Origin: Actinacidiphila glaucinigra
Lineage (GTDB): Bacteria; Actinomycetota; Actinomycetes; Streptomycetales; Streptomycetaceae
DNA length: 64,000 nt
Direction: 5' to 3'
NCBI RefSeq assembly: GCF_900188405.1
Contig: NZ_FZOF01000031.1
Location: forward strand, 1-64,000
A model generated the notes under the pieces. It did no database searches and was not told the DNA's origin. It saw only the letters and a list, made by a program, of their open reading frames with translations. Below are positions 13,982 through 21,011 of the stretch, in pieces (position 1 is the stretch's first letter; every line of letters starts with the position of its first letter). The position numbers and the translations under genes were made by a program.

Positions 13982-14782
13982 GTGTCCATCGGCAACCCGC
14001 CCCCCGACGACCGGATCCCGGTCGGTCGAGCCCTCGCCCAGGCCCGCGTCGCCGCGGGTCTGACCGTCGACGAGGTCAGTACCACAACGCGTGTGCGCGC
14101 GCCCATCGTGCACGCGATCGAGCAGGACGATTTCTCGCGCTGCGGCGGCGACGTGTACGCCCGCGGCCACATCCGGGCGATCGCACGCGCCGTGGGCCTC
14201 GATCCCGAGGTCCTGATCGAGCAGTTCTCGGCGGAGCACGGCAGTGCGCCCGCCCCCACCCCCGTGGCGCCGCTGTACGAGGCGGAGCGGATGCGGTCGG
14301 AACCGCGCCGCCCCAACTGGACCGCGGCCATGGTCGCGGCGATCGTCGCCGTCGTCGGCTTCGTCGGCTTCACCCTCTTCAGCGGTGGTGAGGACGGCGG
14401 CAAGGAGCCGGTGGCGGGCAAGCCGAGTGCGGCGAGCCCGGCGGCCAAGCCGTCCGGCAACCCCACGAGCACCGCGCCGAGGCCGGAGCAGTCGGACAGC
14501 GCGATCGCCGCCGCTCCGGCCGACAAGGTCACCGTCAAGCTCACCGCCCCGAACGCCAAGAGCTGGATCCAGGCGGTGGACAGCAACGGAAGGCAGCTCT
14601 TCCAGGGCAGTCTGGAGCCGGGCGACTCCAAGACCTTCACCGACAAGAGCAAGATCAACCTCATCATCGGCAACGCGGGCGCGGTCAACCTCTTCGTCAA
14701 CGGCAAGGACCTGGGACCCGCGGGTGACCCCGGTCAGGTCCAGCGCCTCACCTTCACCCCCGGCGACCCGGAAGCGGGGTGA
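13982..14782 (+). CDS. RodZ-like helix-turn-helix membrane protein
   Basis: The 266-residue product has an N-terminal RodZ-type helix-turn-helix (residues about 12-75: VGRALAQARVAAGLTVDEVS, then RVRAPIVHAIEQDDF), a single membrane segment (about 113-133) and a Pro/Ser/Ala linker. It ends in an extracytoplasmic DUF4115-type beta domain (about 180-262). RodZ proteins of this shape couple to the MreB cytoskeleton; in Streptomyces the role is less clear. GTG 13982 has GAAAGG seven bases upstream; GTG 13955 is an in-frame alternative that would be almost leaderless relative to the candidate promoter. It lies between ftsK and rimO, as in other Streptomyces. Confidence 0.85.
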   Translation: MSIGNPPPDDRIPVGRALAQARVAAGLTVDEVSTTTRVRAPIVHAIEQDDFSRCGGDVYARGHIRAIARAVGLDPEVLIEQFSAEHGSAPAPTPVAPLYEAERMRSEPRRPNWTAAMVAAIVAVVGFVGFTLFSGGEDGGKEPVAGKPSAASPAAKPSGNPTSTAPRPEQSDSAIAAAPADKVTVKLTAPNAKSWIQAVDSNGRQLFQGSLEPGDSKTFTDKSKINLIIGNAGAVNLFVNGKDLGPAGDPGQVQRLTFTPGDPEAG

Positions 14783-14896
14783 CGCCCGGCTTCTCGGGCG
14801 CGCACGGACACCGCGGCGCCCGGCGCGGGACAACCGTCCCGTCGCCGGGCGCCGCTGCGCGTCGGAGCCCCGTCGGGGACAAAGTAGGCTGAGCCT

Positions 14897-16381
14897 ATGT
14901 CCGAACCCCGTACCGTCGCTCTTGTCACGCTCGGCTGCGCCCGTAACGAGGTGGATTCCGAGGAGCTCGCCGGCCGGCTGGCGGCGGACGGGTGGCAGCT
15001 CGTCGAGGACGCCGCCGCCGCCGACGTGGCCGTCGTGAACACCTGTGGCTTCGTCGAGGCCGCCAAGAAGGACTCCGTCGACGCCCTCCTGGAGGCCAAC
15101 GACCTCAAGGGCCATGGGCGCACCCAGGCCGTGGTCGCGGTCGGCTGCATGGCCGAGCGCTACGGCAGCGAGCTGGCCGAGGCCCTGCCCGAGGCGGACG
15201 GCGTGCTCGGCTTCGACGACTACGCCGACATCTCCGACCGCCTGCAGACGATCCTGTCCGGCGGCGTCCACGCCTCGCACACCCCGCGCGACCGCCGCAA
15301 GCTGCTGCCGATCAGCCCGGCCGCCCGGCAGGCCGCGAGCGAGGTCGCGCTCCCCGGCCACGCGCAGACGGCCGAGGAGCCCGCCCCGGCCCCCGAGGAC
15401 CTGCCCGAGGGCGTCGCGCCCGCCTCCGGGCCGCGCGCCCCGCTCCGCCGCCGCCTGGACAGCAGCCCGGTCGCCTCGGTGAAGCTGGCCTCCGGCTGCG
15501 ACCGCCGCTGCTCGTTCTGCGCCATCCCGTCCTTCCGGGGTTCGTTCATCTCCCGCCGTCCCTCGGACGTGCTCGGCGAGACCCGCTGGCTGGCCGAGCA
15601 GGGCGTCAGGGAGGTCATGCTGGTCAGCGAGAACAACACCTCGTACGGCAAGGACCTCGGCGACATCCGGCTGCTGGAGACGCTGCTGCCGGAGCTGGCC
15701 GCCGTCGACGGCATCGAGCGGATCCGGGTCAGCTACCTGCAGCCCGCCGAGATGCGCCCGGGCCTGATCGACGTGCTCACCTCCACGCCGAAGGTCGCGC
15801 CGTACTTCGACCTGTCCTTCCAGCACTCCGCCCCCGGGGTGCTGCGCGCGATGCGCCGCTTCGGCGACACCGAGCGCTTCCTGGAGCTGCTGCACACCAT
15901 CCGCTCCAAGGCGCCGGAGGCCGGGGTCCGCTCCAACTTCATCGTCGGCTTCCCCGGCGAGTCGGAGGCGGACCTGGAGGAGCTGGAGCGCTTCCTGGGC
16001 GCCGCGAGGCTGGACGCCATCGGCGTCTTCGGCTACTCCGACGAGGAGGGCACGGAGGCGGCCGGTTACGAGGGCAAGCTCGACGAGGACGTGGTCGCCG
16101 AGCGGCTGGCCCGGGTGTCCCGGCTGGCCGAGGAGCTGACCGCGCAGCGTGCCGAGGAACGGCTGGGCTCGACGGTGCACGTGCTGGTCGAGTCCGTCGA
16201 CGAGGAGGAGGGGGCGGTCGGCCGCGGTGCCCACCAGGCGCCGGAGACCGACGGCCAGGTCGTCCTGACCTCCTCCGCGGGCCTGGTGCCCGGAACGTTC
16301 GTGGCGGCGAAGGTGGTGGACACCGAAGGCGTCGACCTCGTCGCCGAGCCGCTCGGCACGACGGAGGAGGCCGGCAGATGA
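14897..16381 (+). CDS. rimO: ribosomal protein S12 methylthiotransferase RimO
   Basis: This 494-residue radical-SAM enzyme adds a methylthio group to an Asp of ribosomal protein S12. The N-terminal UPF0004 domain carries C14, C50 and C84 for one iron-sulfur cluster; the radical SAM core has C201-x3-C205-x2-C208; a TRAM-like domain ends the protein (about 410-490). Between the first two domains is an Ala/Pro/Glu-rich insert (about 150-190), typical of actinobacterial members. A TAGGCT box ends six bases before ATG and no ribosome site is visible, so the mRNA may be leaderless. The stop codon overlaps the pgsA start (ATGA). Confidence 0.95.
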   Translation: MSEPRTVALVTLGCARNEVDSEELAGRLAADGWQLVEDAAAADVAVVNTCGFVEAAKKDSVDALLEANDLKGHGRTQAVVAVGCMAERYGSELAEALPEADGVLGFDDYADISDRLQTILSGGVHASHTPRDRRKLLPISPAARQAASEVALPGHAQTAEEPAPAPEDLPEGVAPASGPRAPLRRRLDSSPVASVKLASGCDRRCSFCAIPSFRGSFISRRPSDVLGETRWLAEQGVREVMLVSENNTSYGKDLGDIRLLETLLPELAAVDGIERIRVSYLQPAEMRPGLIDVLTSTPKVAPYFDLSFQHSAPGVLRAMRRFGDTERFLELLHTIRSKAPEAGVRSNFIVGFPGESEADLEELERFLGAARLDAIGVFGYSDEEGTEAAGYEGKLDEDVVAERLARVSRLAEELTAQRAEERLGSTVHVLVESVDEEEGAVGRGAHQAPETDGQVVLTSSAGLVPGTFVAAKVVDTEGVDLVAEPLGTTEEAGR

Positions 16382-17115
16382 CGGGAGTCCCGGCGTCCGC
16401 GGCCGGCGACCACCGCTCCGCACCCGCCGTCCCGGCGGCAGCGGTCCGGCGGCCCTCGCTGTGGAACATCGCCAACGTCCTGACGATGGTGCGGCTGCTC
16501 CTGGTGCCGGGCTTCGTCATGCTGCTCGTGCACGACGACGGGCACGACCCGGCGTGGCGCTCCTTCGCGTGGGCGGCGTTCGCCATCGCGATGATCACCG
16601 ATCTCTTCGACGGCGAGCTGGCCCGGCGCTACGGGCTGGTCACCGACTTCGGCAAGATCGCCGACCCGATCGCCGACAAGGCGATCATGGGTGCGGCGCT
16701 GATCGGGCTCTCCGCCCTCGGGGACCTGCCCTGGTGGGTCACCGCGGTGATCCTCTTCCGTGAGCTCGGCATCACGCTGATGCGGTTCTGGGTGATCCGC
16801 TGGGGCGTCATCCCGGCCAGCCGCGGCGGCAAGCTGAAGACGCTCACCCAGGGCGTCGCCGTCGGCATGTACATCCTGGTCCTCACCGGGCCGCTGGCGA
16901 CGCTGCGGGCGGTGCTGATGGGCGCCGCGGTGGTGCTCACCGTCGTGACCGGCCTGGACTACGTGCGCCAGGCGGTCGTCATGCGCCGGGCCGGGCTCGC
17001 CGCGCAGCGCACGGCCGCCGCGCGCCGGGCGCACGAGGGGGCCGACGAGCCGGAGGGCGGGCTCGTGCAGGACGTCCCGCTGGAGCACCCGGAGGAGCAG
17101 GGACAGGGCGCGTGA
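16378..17115 (+). CDS. pgsA: CDP-diacylglycerol-glycerol-3-phosphate 3-phosphatidyltransferase family protein
   Basis: This 245-residue integral membrane enzyme belongs to the CDP-alcohol phosphatidyltransferase family, which makes phosphatidylglycerol phosphate from CDP-DAG. The complete active-site motif DG-x2-AR-x8-G-x3-D-x3-D begins at D78. About five to six hydrophobic segments follow the basic N terminus. ATG 16378 overlaps the rimO stop by four bases with GGAGG seven bases upstream; its own TGA overlaps the cinA start, so the three genes are translationally coupled. Streptomyces have several family members and the exact alcohol is inferred from similarity. Confidence 0.92.
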   Translation: MTGVPASAAGDHRSAPAVPAAAVRRPSLWNIANVLTMVRLLLVPGFVMLLVHDDGHDPAWRSFAWAAFAIAMITDLFDGELARRYGLVTDFGKIADPIADKAIMGAALIGLSALGDLPWWVTAVILFRELGITLMRFWVIRWGVIPASRGGKLKTLTQGVAVGMYILVLTGPLATLRAVLMGAAVVLTVVTGLDYVRQAVVMRRAGLAAQRTAAARRAHEGADEPEGGLVQDVPLEHPEEQGQGA

Positions 17116-17654
17116 ACGCCGCCGCCGAGGTCCTGGGGCTGCTCGAGGAGCGGCGGCAGTGGCTCGCCGTCGCCGAGTCGCTGACCGGGGGCCTGGTGGC
17201 GGCAGAGCTGACCTCGGTGCCGGGCGCCTCCCGGTCCTTCCGGGGCTCGGTCACCGCGTACGCCACCGAGCTGAAGCGGGACGTGCTGGGCGTGGACGGC
17301 GCGCTGCTGGCCGAACGCGGTGCAGTCGACCCCGACGTCGCGCGCGCGATGGCGGAGGGCGTGCGGCGCGTGCTGCGCGCCGACTGGGGGCTGGCCACCA
17401 CCGGTGTCGCCGGCCCCGACCCGCAGGACGGGCAGCCGGTCGGGACCGTCTACGTGGCGGTCGCCGGGCCGACCGGCTCGTGGTGCGAGAGACTGCAGTT
17501 GAACGGCGACCGTGCCGCGATCCGTACCACCACAGTGAACGCCGTTCTGACCCTCTTGCAGCAGACGCTTCTGACGGGCCGGGGAACACCCGGCGAATCC
17601 CCGGCGGCGAAGGGTAGGGAAGACAGCGGGGGGCAGGGATGTTTGCAGCCCTGA
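17112..17654 (+). CDS. cinA: CinA C-terminal domain protein, nicotinamide-nucleotide amidohydrolase (PncC-like)
   Basis: The 180-residue product is a stand-alone CinA C-terminal domain, with AESLTGGLVAAELTSVPG near the N terminus and GVAGPDPQDGQPVGTVYVAV in the middle. Stand-alone members deamidate NMN to nicotinate mononucleotide in NAD recycling. The GTG start overlaps the pgsA stop (GTGA). The last 25 residues are low-complexity and probably disordered. Confidence 0.9.
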   Translation: MNAAAEVLGLLEERRQWLAVAESLTGGLVAAELTSVPGASRSFRGSVTAYATELKRDVLGVDGALLAERGAVDPDVARAMAEGVRRVLRADWGLATTGVAGPDPQDGQPVGTVYVAVAGPTGSWCERLQLNGDRAAIRTTTVNAVLTLLQQTLLTGRGTPGESPAAKGREDSGGQGCLQP

Positions 17655-17717
17655 GTGAACACGTCATCGCTCCCCGCACGGCCGGTGTCGGAGGCGGTAC
17701 GGTGGGGCAAGAAGGTT

Positions 17718-17727
17718 GCGAATTCGC
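17718..17727. promoter_or_regulatory. palindrome upstream of clgR
   Basis: GCGAATTCGC is a perfect 10-bp palindrome 21 bases before the clgR ATG, directly upstream of its ribosome site. It could be an operator near the transcription start, perhaps for autoregulation. It is not a textbook ClgR box. Confidence 0.35.
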
Positions 17728-17748
17728 GGTCCGAGGAGGGAGCCACCG

Positions 17749-18132
17749 ATGATTCTGCTCCGTCGCCTGCTCGGTGACGTGCTGCGTCGGCAGCGCCAGC
17801 GTCAGGGCCGCACCCTGCGTGAGGTCTCCTCATCCGCCCGGGTCTCCCTGGGCTATCTGTCGGAGGTCGAACGAGGGCAGAAGGAGGCTTCCTCCGAACT
17901 GCTCTCCGCGATCTGTGACGCCTTGGACGTCCCGATGTCCGAGGTGATGCGGGAGGTCAGCGACGATCTGGCGCTTGCCGAACTCGCCGAGTCGGCTGCT
18001 GTCGAGTCGGCAGCCGCGCCTATGCGGCCGCTGCTGGGCGCGGTTCCGTCCGTACCGTCCGGTCCGGACGAGCGGGTCACCATCAAGGCGCCGAAGGCGC
18101 CCACCGAGGCCGTGGACGTCGTCGCGGCCTGA
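17749..18132 (+). CDS. clgR: ClgR-type Clp-gene regulator (XRE family)
   Basis: The 127-residue protein has a Cro/C1-type helix-turn-helix (residues about 10-68: TLREVSSSARVSLGYLSEVE, then SSELLSAICDALDVP) and a flexible Ala-rich tail ending in VVAA. It closely resembles ClgR of Streptomyces and mycobacteria, an activator of clpP and lon genes. In S. lividans ClgR, two C-terminal alanines act as a ClpP degradation signal; the same ending is present here. Position behind pgsA-cinA is the conserved actinobacterial setting. ATG 17749 has GAGGAGGG eight bases upstream; an upstream in-frame ATG (17716) lies in the palindrome region and is unlikely. Confidence 0.93.
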   Translation: MILLRRLLGDVLRRQRQRQGRTLREVSSSARVSLGYLSEVERGQKEASSELLSAICDALDVPMSEVMREVSDDLALAELAESAAVESAAAPMRPLLGAVPSVPSGPDERVTIKAPKAPTEAVDVVAA

Positions 18133-18157
18133 GCGACACAAGCAGTCCCGAACCGTG

Positions 18158-18186
18158 GCCCCGGCCGGTGGAGAACCGGCCGGGGC
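18158..18186 (+). terminator. terminator after clgR
   Basis: gccccggccggt (18158-18169) pairs perfectly with accggccggggc (18175-18186) around ggaga. There is no real T tract, as is common for Streptomyces terminators. Confidence 0.75.
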
Positions 18187-18292
18187 TTCGGCGTGTCCGC
18201 GTTTGGTCCGCGGATCCGGGGAAGGCGCCCCTGTGGCGGGTCCGCCCTGGAGGTGGCCCCGCGACGCCAGGCGATTCCCGAGGAGGAGCAGC

Positions 18293-18763
18293 ATGACCGT
18301 CGTGAAGAGCACGCTGCCCGAGGCCGACCGCAAGATCGTCGGAGAGGCCCTGCAGCACACCCTCACCGACCTGATCGACCTGTCGCTCGTGGCCAAGCAG
18401 GTGCACTGGAACGTGATCGGGGCGCGGTTCCGGTCCGTCCACCTCCAGCTCGACGACGTGGTGACCACGGCGCGGACCTACGCCGACACCGTCGCGGAGC
18501 GGGCGGCCGCGATCGGGGTGACGCCGGACGGGCGTGCGGGGACGGTGTCCAAGAGCAGCAGGATCGACGAGGTGCCGGACGGGTGGATCAAGGACGAGAA
18601 GGTGGTCGCGGTCATGATCGCGGCACTGGACGCCGTGATCAGGCGGGTGCGCCAGGGGATCGGGACGACGGAGAAGCCCGACCCGGTGAGCCAGGACATC
18701 CTGATCGGCCTCGCCGCCGAGCTCGAGAAGCACCACTGGATGTTCCAGGCGGAGAACGTCTAG
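18293..18763 (+). CDS. dps: Dps-family DNA-binding ferritin
   Basis: The 156-residue four-helix protein has the Dps ferroxidase signature H-W-N-x-I-G-x-x-F-x-x-x-H-x-x-x-D (residues about 30-47). Dps proteins form 12-mers that oxidise and store iron and shield DNA under stress. Here the N terminus is short, so DNA binding by a basic tail is not obvious. ATG 18293 follows GAGGAGGAG. It stands alone between the clgR terminator and a small membrane protein. S. coelicolor has several Dps paralogues; this is the one next to clgR. Confidence 0.92.
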   Translation: MTVVKSTLPEADRKIVGEALQHTLTDLIDLSLVAKQVHWNVIGARFRSVHLQLDDVVTTARTYADTVAERAAAIGVTPDGRAGTVSKSSRIDEVPDGWIKDEKVVAVMIAALDAVIRRVRQGIGTTEKPDPVSQDILIGLAAELEKHHWMFQAENV

Positions 18764-19022
18764 AAATCGTCCGGGCCTCGTCCGGGCCGGGTGGGGAGTC
18801 GACGGACGCTTTGGCGCCCGGTCGCCCTGGGTTGCCCTCAGGCGGGGAAATGTCGCAGGTAGTAGCCGTGCATGTCCTCCTTCCGGGTGAACGTTGTGCG
18901 GGGTGGGGCGGCTGAGGTCTAGCGATCTTGCGGGAAGGGGATCGCACCTGTGTACGGGGAAAGCCCGGGATCGGATCCCTGGTGATTCCCGCCGCAACCT
19001 CGGGGCTCCGAAGGAGGCGGCC

Positions 19023-19382
19023 ATGCATGTTCTCCGCCTGTTTCACGAGCTGTGGGCCCGGCGGCCGGTCCGCTGGGCGATCGCTTTCGTCGCGGGTGTG
19101 GTGTGGTGGTGGGCCCTGCTGAGGCTCATCGTCCAGCCCGCGCAGGCAGGCTCCTTCGAGGGCCTGGTCGTCGCCGGTGGCTGGGGGCTCAGCATCGTCC
19201 CCCTGCACACGGCGAGGTGGTCACGGGGATCGTCATCGGCCGCCAGGGCGGCCGTCCGCGAGGTTGAGGGCCCGGTGCCGGGAGAACTGCCGGGAAGACT
19301 GCCGGGACCCCGAAGTCAGTCACTACCAGGGCATGACGACGCCCCCGTTGGGGCGCAGGATCTGGCCGGTCGTGAAGGCTGA
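19023..19382 (+). CDS. small membrane protein of unknown function
   Basis: The 119-residue product has AAGGAGG five bases before ATG 19023. A basic N terminus leads into one or two hydrophobic stretches (WAIAFVAGVVWWWALLRLIV and GLVVAGGWGLSIVPL), so the first 65 residues look like a membrane hairpin. The remainder is low-complexity and its last 60 bases overlap the end of the convergent SDR gene. I do not recognise a family. The true end may vary between strains. Confidence 0.6.
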   Translation: MHVLRLFHELWARRPVRWAIAFVAGVVWWWALLRLIVQPAQAGSFEGLVVAGGWGLSIVPLHTARWSRGSSSAARAAVREVEGPVPGELPGRLPGPRSQSLPGHDDAPVGAQDLAGREG

Positions 19383-20120
19383 GGCGTCGGAGGCCAGGAA
19401 GAGCACGGTGTGCGCCACGTCCAGGGGATCGCCCACGCGCCCCAGGGGCGCGGCGCGCACCAGGGCCTCCTCGGCGCGGGCCTGGGCCCGCTCGTCGAAG
19501 CGGCCGTCGGGGCCGGTGCCGTAGTGGCTGGTCATCGGTGTGCGGACGAAGCCGGGCGCCACGGCATTGGCCCGTACTCCGCGGGGCCCCAGCTCCGTGG
19601 CGAGGGTCCGGGTCAGCTGTACCACGGCGGCCTTGGAGACGCTGTAGCAGAGCAGCCCGCGGGCGCCGGTGTCGATGGCGCCGGAGGCCATGGTGACGAT
19701 GCTGCCGGCGCCACGTTCGGCCATCGGCCGGGCGGCCTCGCGGGCGCAGTGCAGGACCCCCTTGAAGTTCACCGACAGCACCCGGTCCAGGTCGGCGTCG
19801 TCGGTGTCCAGGACGGTGCTGGAGTGCATGACGCCCGCGATGGCCGCCAGCACGTCCAGGCGTCCGTGGGCGGCCACGGTGGCCGCGACGGCCTCCGCGA
19901 CCTGCGCGCGGTCGGTGACGTCCACGGCGCGCGCCTCCGCCGCGCCGCCGGCCTTCACGGCCAGTTCGGCGGTGTGCCGGGCACCGGGCCCGTCCACGTC
20001 CGCGCAGACGACGGTGGCCCCCGCCTGGGCGAGCAGCAGCGCCGAGGCCCGGCCGATGCCGCCGGCGGCACCGGTGACCAGGGCGGTGCGCCCGGTGAGG
20101 TCGTACGCCGGTACGGTCAT
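19323..20120 (-). CDS. SDR-family oxidoreductase
   Basis: The 265-residue classical short-chain dehydrogenase has the cofactor motif TGAAGGIG (residues about 13-20), an acidic residue after strand 2 (CADVDG), VTMASGAID, and the catalytic YSVSK pair. It resembles 3-oxoacyl-ACP reductase-like proteins, but the substrate cannot be read. The ATG at 20120 is preferred over the upstream in-frame start (20156). A promoter-like TTGACG-N18-TACCGT places transcription start on this ATG and there is no ribosome site. It is downstream of nei but probably expressed on its own. Confidence 0.9.
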   Translation of the reverse strand: MTVPAYDLTGRTALVTGAAGGIGRASALLLAQAGATVVCADVDGPGARHTAELAVKAGGAAEARAVDVTDRAQVAEAVAATVAAHGRLDVLAAIAGVMHSSTVLDTDDADLDRVLSVNFKGVLHCAREAARPMAERGAGSIVTMASGAIDTGARGLLCYSVSKAAVVQLTRTLATELGPRGVRANAVAPGFVRTPMTSHYGTGPDGRFDERAQARAEEALVRAAPLGRVGDPLDVAHTVLFLASDASAFTTGQILRPNGGVVMPW

Positions 20121-20126
20121 GCGGCG

Positions 20127-20156
20127 ACGGTACGACCGGATCTGACGGTCCGTCAA
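20127..20156 (-). promoter_or_regulatory. leaderless promoter and palindromic operator of the SDR gene
   Basis: On the minus strand TTGACG (20156-20151), an 18-base spacer and TACCGT (20132-20127) form a good promoter; six bases later comes the ATG. The perfect palindrome TGACGG-A-CCGTCA (20143-20155) overlaps the -35 and resembles operators of TetR-family repressors. No regulator gene is adjacent, so the repressor must be elsewhere. Confidence 0.6.
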
Positions 20157-20984
20157 TCAGTGTGACCGCGGCGCGGACGCGGGTGCGGGCGCCGGCGCGG
20201 GACCGCGCTGGCAGCGCGGGCACCAGTACGTCACCCGGGTCTGGCCGGGCGGCCCCAGCTCGGCGACGCGGATCGCCGTCCCGCACCGCAGGCAGTCGTG
20301 CCGGCCGCGGCCGTACACCCAGTGCGTCCGGCCGCGCCGGGTGTCGCCCGTGGTGATGTGGCCGTGCCGGGTCTTGTTGGCCTGCAGCAGTTTCCTGGCG
20401 AGCGCGACGATCCGTTCGGGCTCGGGGACCTCGCCGACCGGCATCCAGGGTGTGACACCGCGCAGGAAGCACACCTCGCACTTGTACACGTTGCCTATGC
20501 CCGCCAGATTGCGCTGGTCCAGCAGCGCGTCCCCGACCGGCCGGGCCGGGTCGGCGGTGAGCCGGCGCACCGCCTCCTGCGGATCCCAGTCCGGGCCCAG
20601 CAGATCCGGGCCGAGATGGCCGACGGCCCGGTCCTCCTCGGCGGTGCGCAGCAGCTCCAGCACGGGCAGCCGGTAACCGACCGCGACCCGCTCGGCATTG
20701 GCGAGGACCGCGCGGACCTGGTGGTCGGGGCCGCCCCGCCAGCGCTCGCCGGGCGCGTACAACTGCCAGGAACCGTCCATGCGCAGATGCGAGTGGAGGG
20801 TCATCCCGCCCTCTACCCGGATCAGCAGGTGCTTGCCGCGGGCCACGACCTCCTCCACGTGGCGTCCCGACAGGTCGGTCGTCGCCAGCCGCGGCACGCG
20901 CAGGTCCGCGCGGAGCAGGACGTGCCCCGCCAGCGCCCAGTGCAGCCGGTGTGCGGCCAGCCAGATCGTGTCGCCCTCGGGCAC
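20157..20984 (-). CDS. nei: Fpg/Nei-family DNA glycosylase (Nei2-like)
   Basis: The 275-residue base-excision repair enzyme begins MPEGDT, giving the catalytic Pro and Glu used for glycosylase/lyase chemistry, with the beta-clamp Lys in ARGKHLL. A helix-two-turn-helix with DQRNLAGIGNVYKCEV lies at about residues 150-170. A zinc finger follows (C-x2-C, then C-x2-C in WCPRC). The last 15 residues are an Ala/Pro tail. It reads from about 27 bases behind lhr; a lhr-nei pair is also seen in mycobacteria, suggesting a shared repair role. Confidence 0.93.
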   Translation of the reverse strand: MPEGDTIWLAAHRLHWALAGHVLLRADLRVPRLATTDLSGRHVEEVVARGKHLLIRVEGGMTLHSHLRMDGSWQLYAPGERWRGGPDHQVRAVLANAERVAVGYRLPVLELLRTAEEDRAVGHLGPDLLGPDWDPQEAVRRLTADPARPVGDALLDQRNLAGIGNVYKCEVCFLRGVTPWMPVGEVPEPERIVALARKLLQANKTRHGHITTGDTRRGRTHWVYGRGRHDCLRCGTAIRVAELGPPGQTRVTYWCPRCQRGPAPAPAPASAPRSH

Positions 20985-21011
20985 GGATCCCCCTGTTCCC
21001 GTCGTTCCTGT

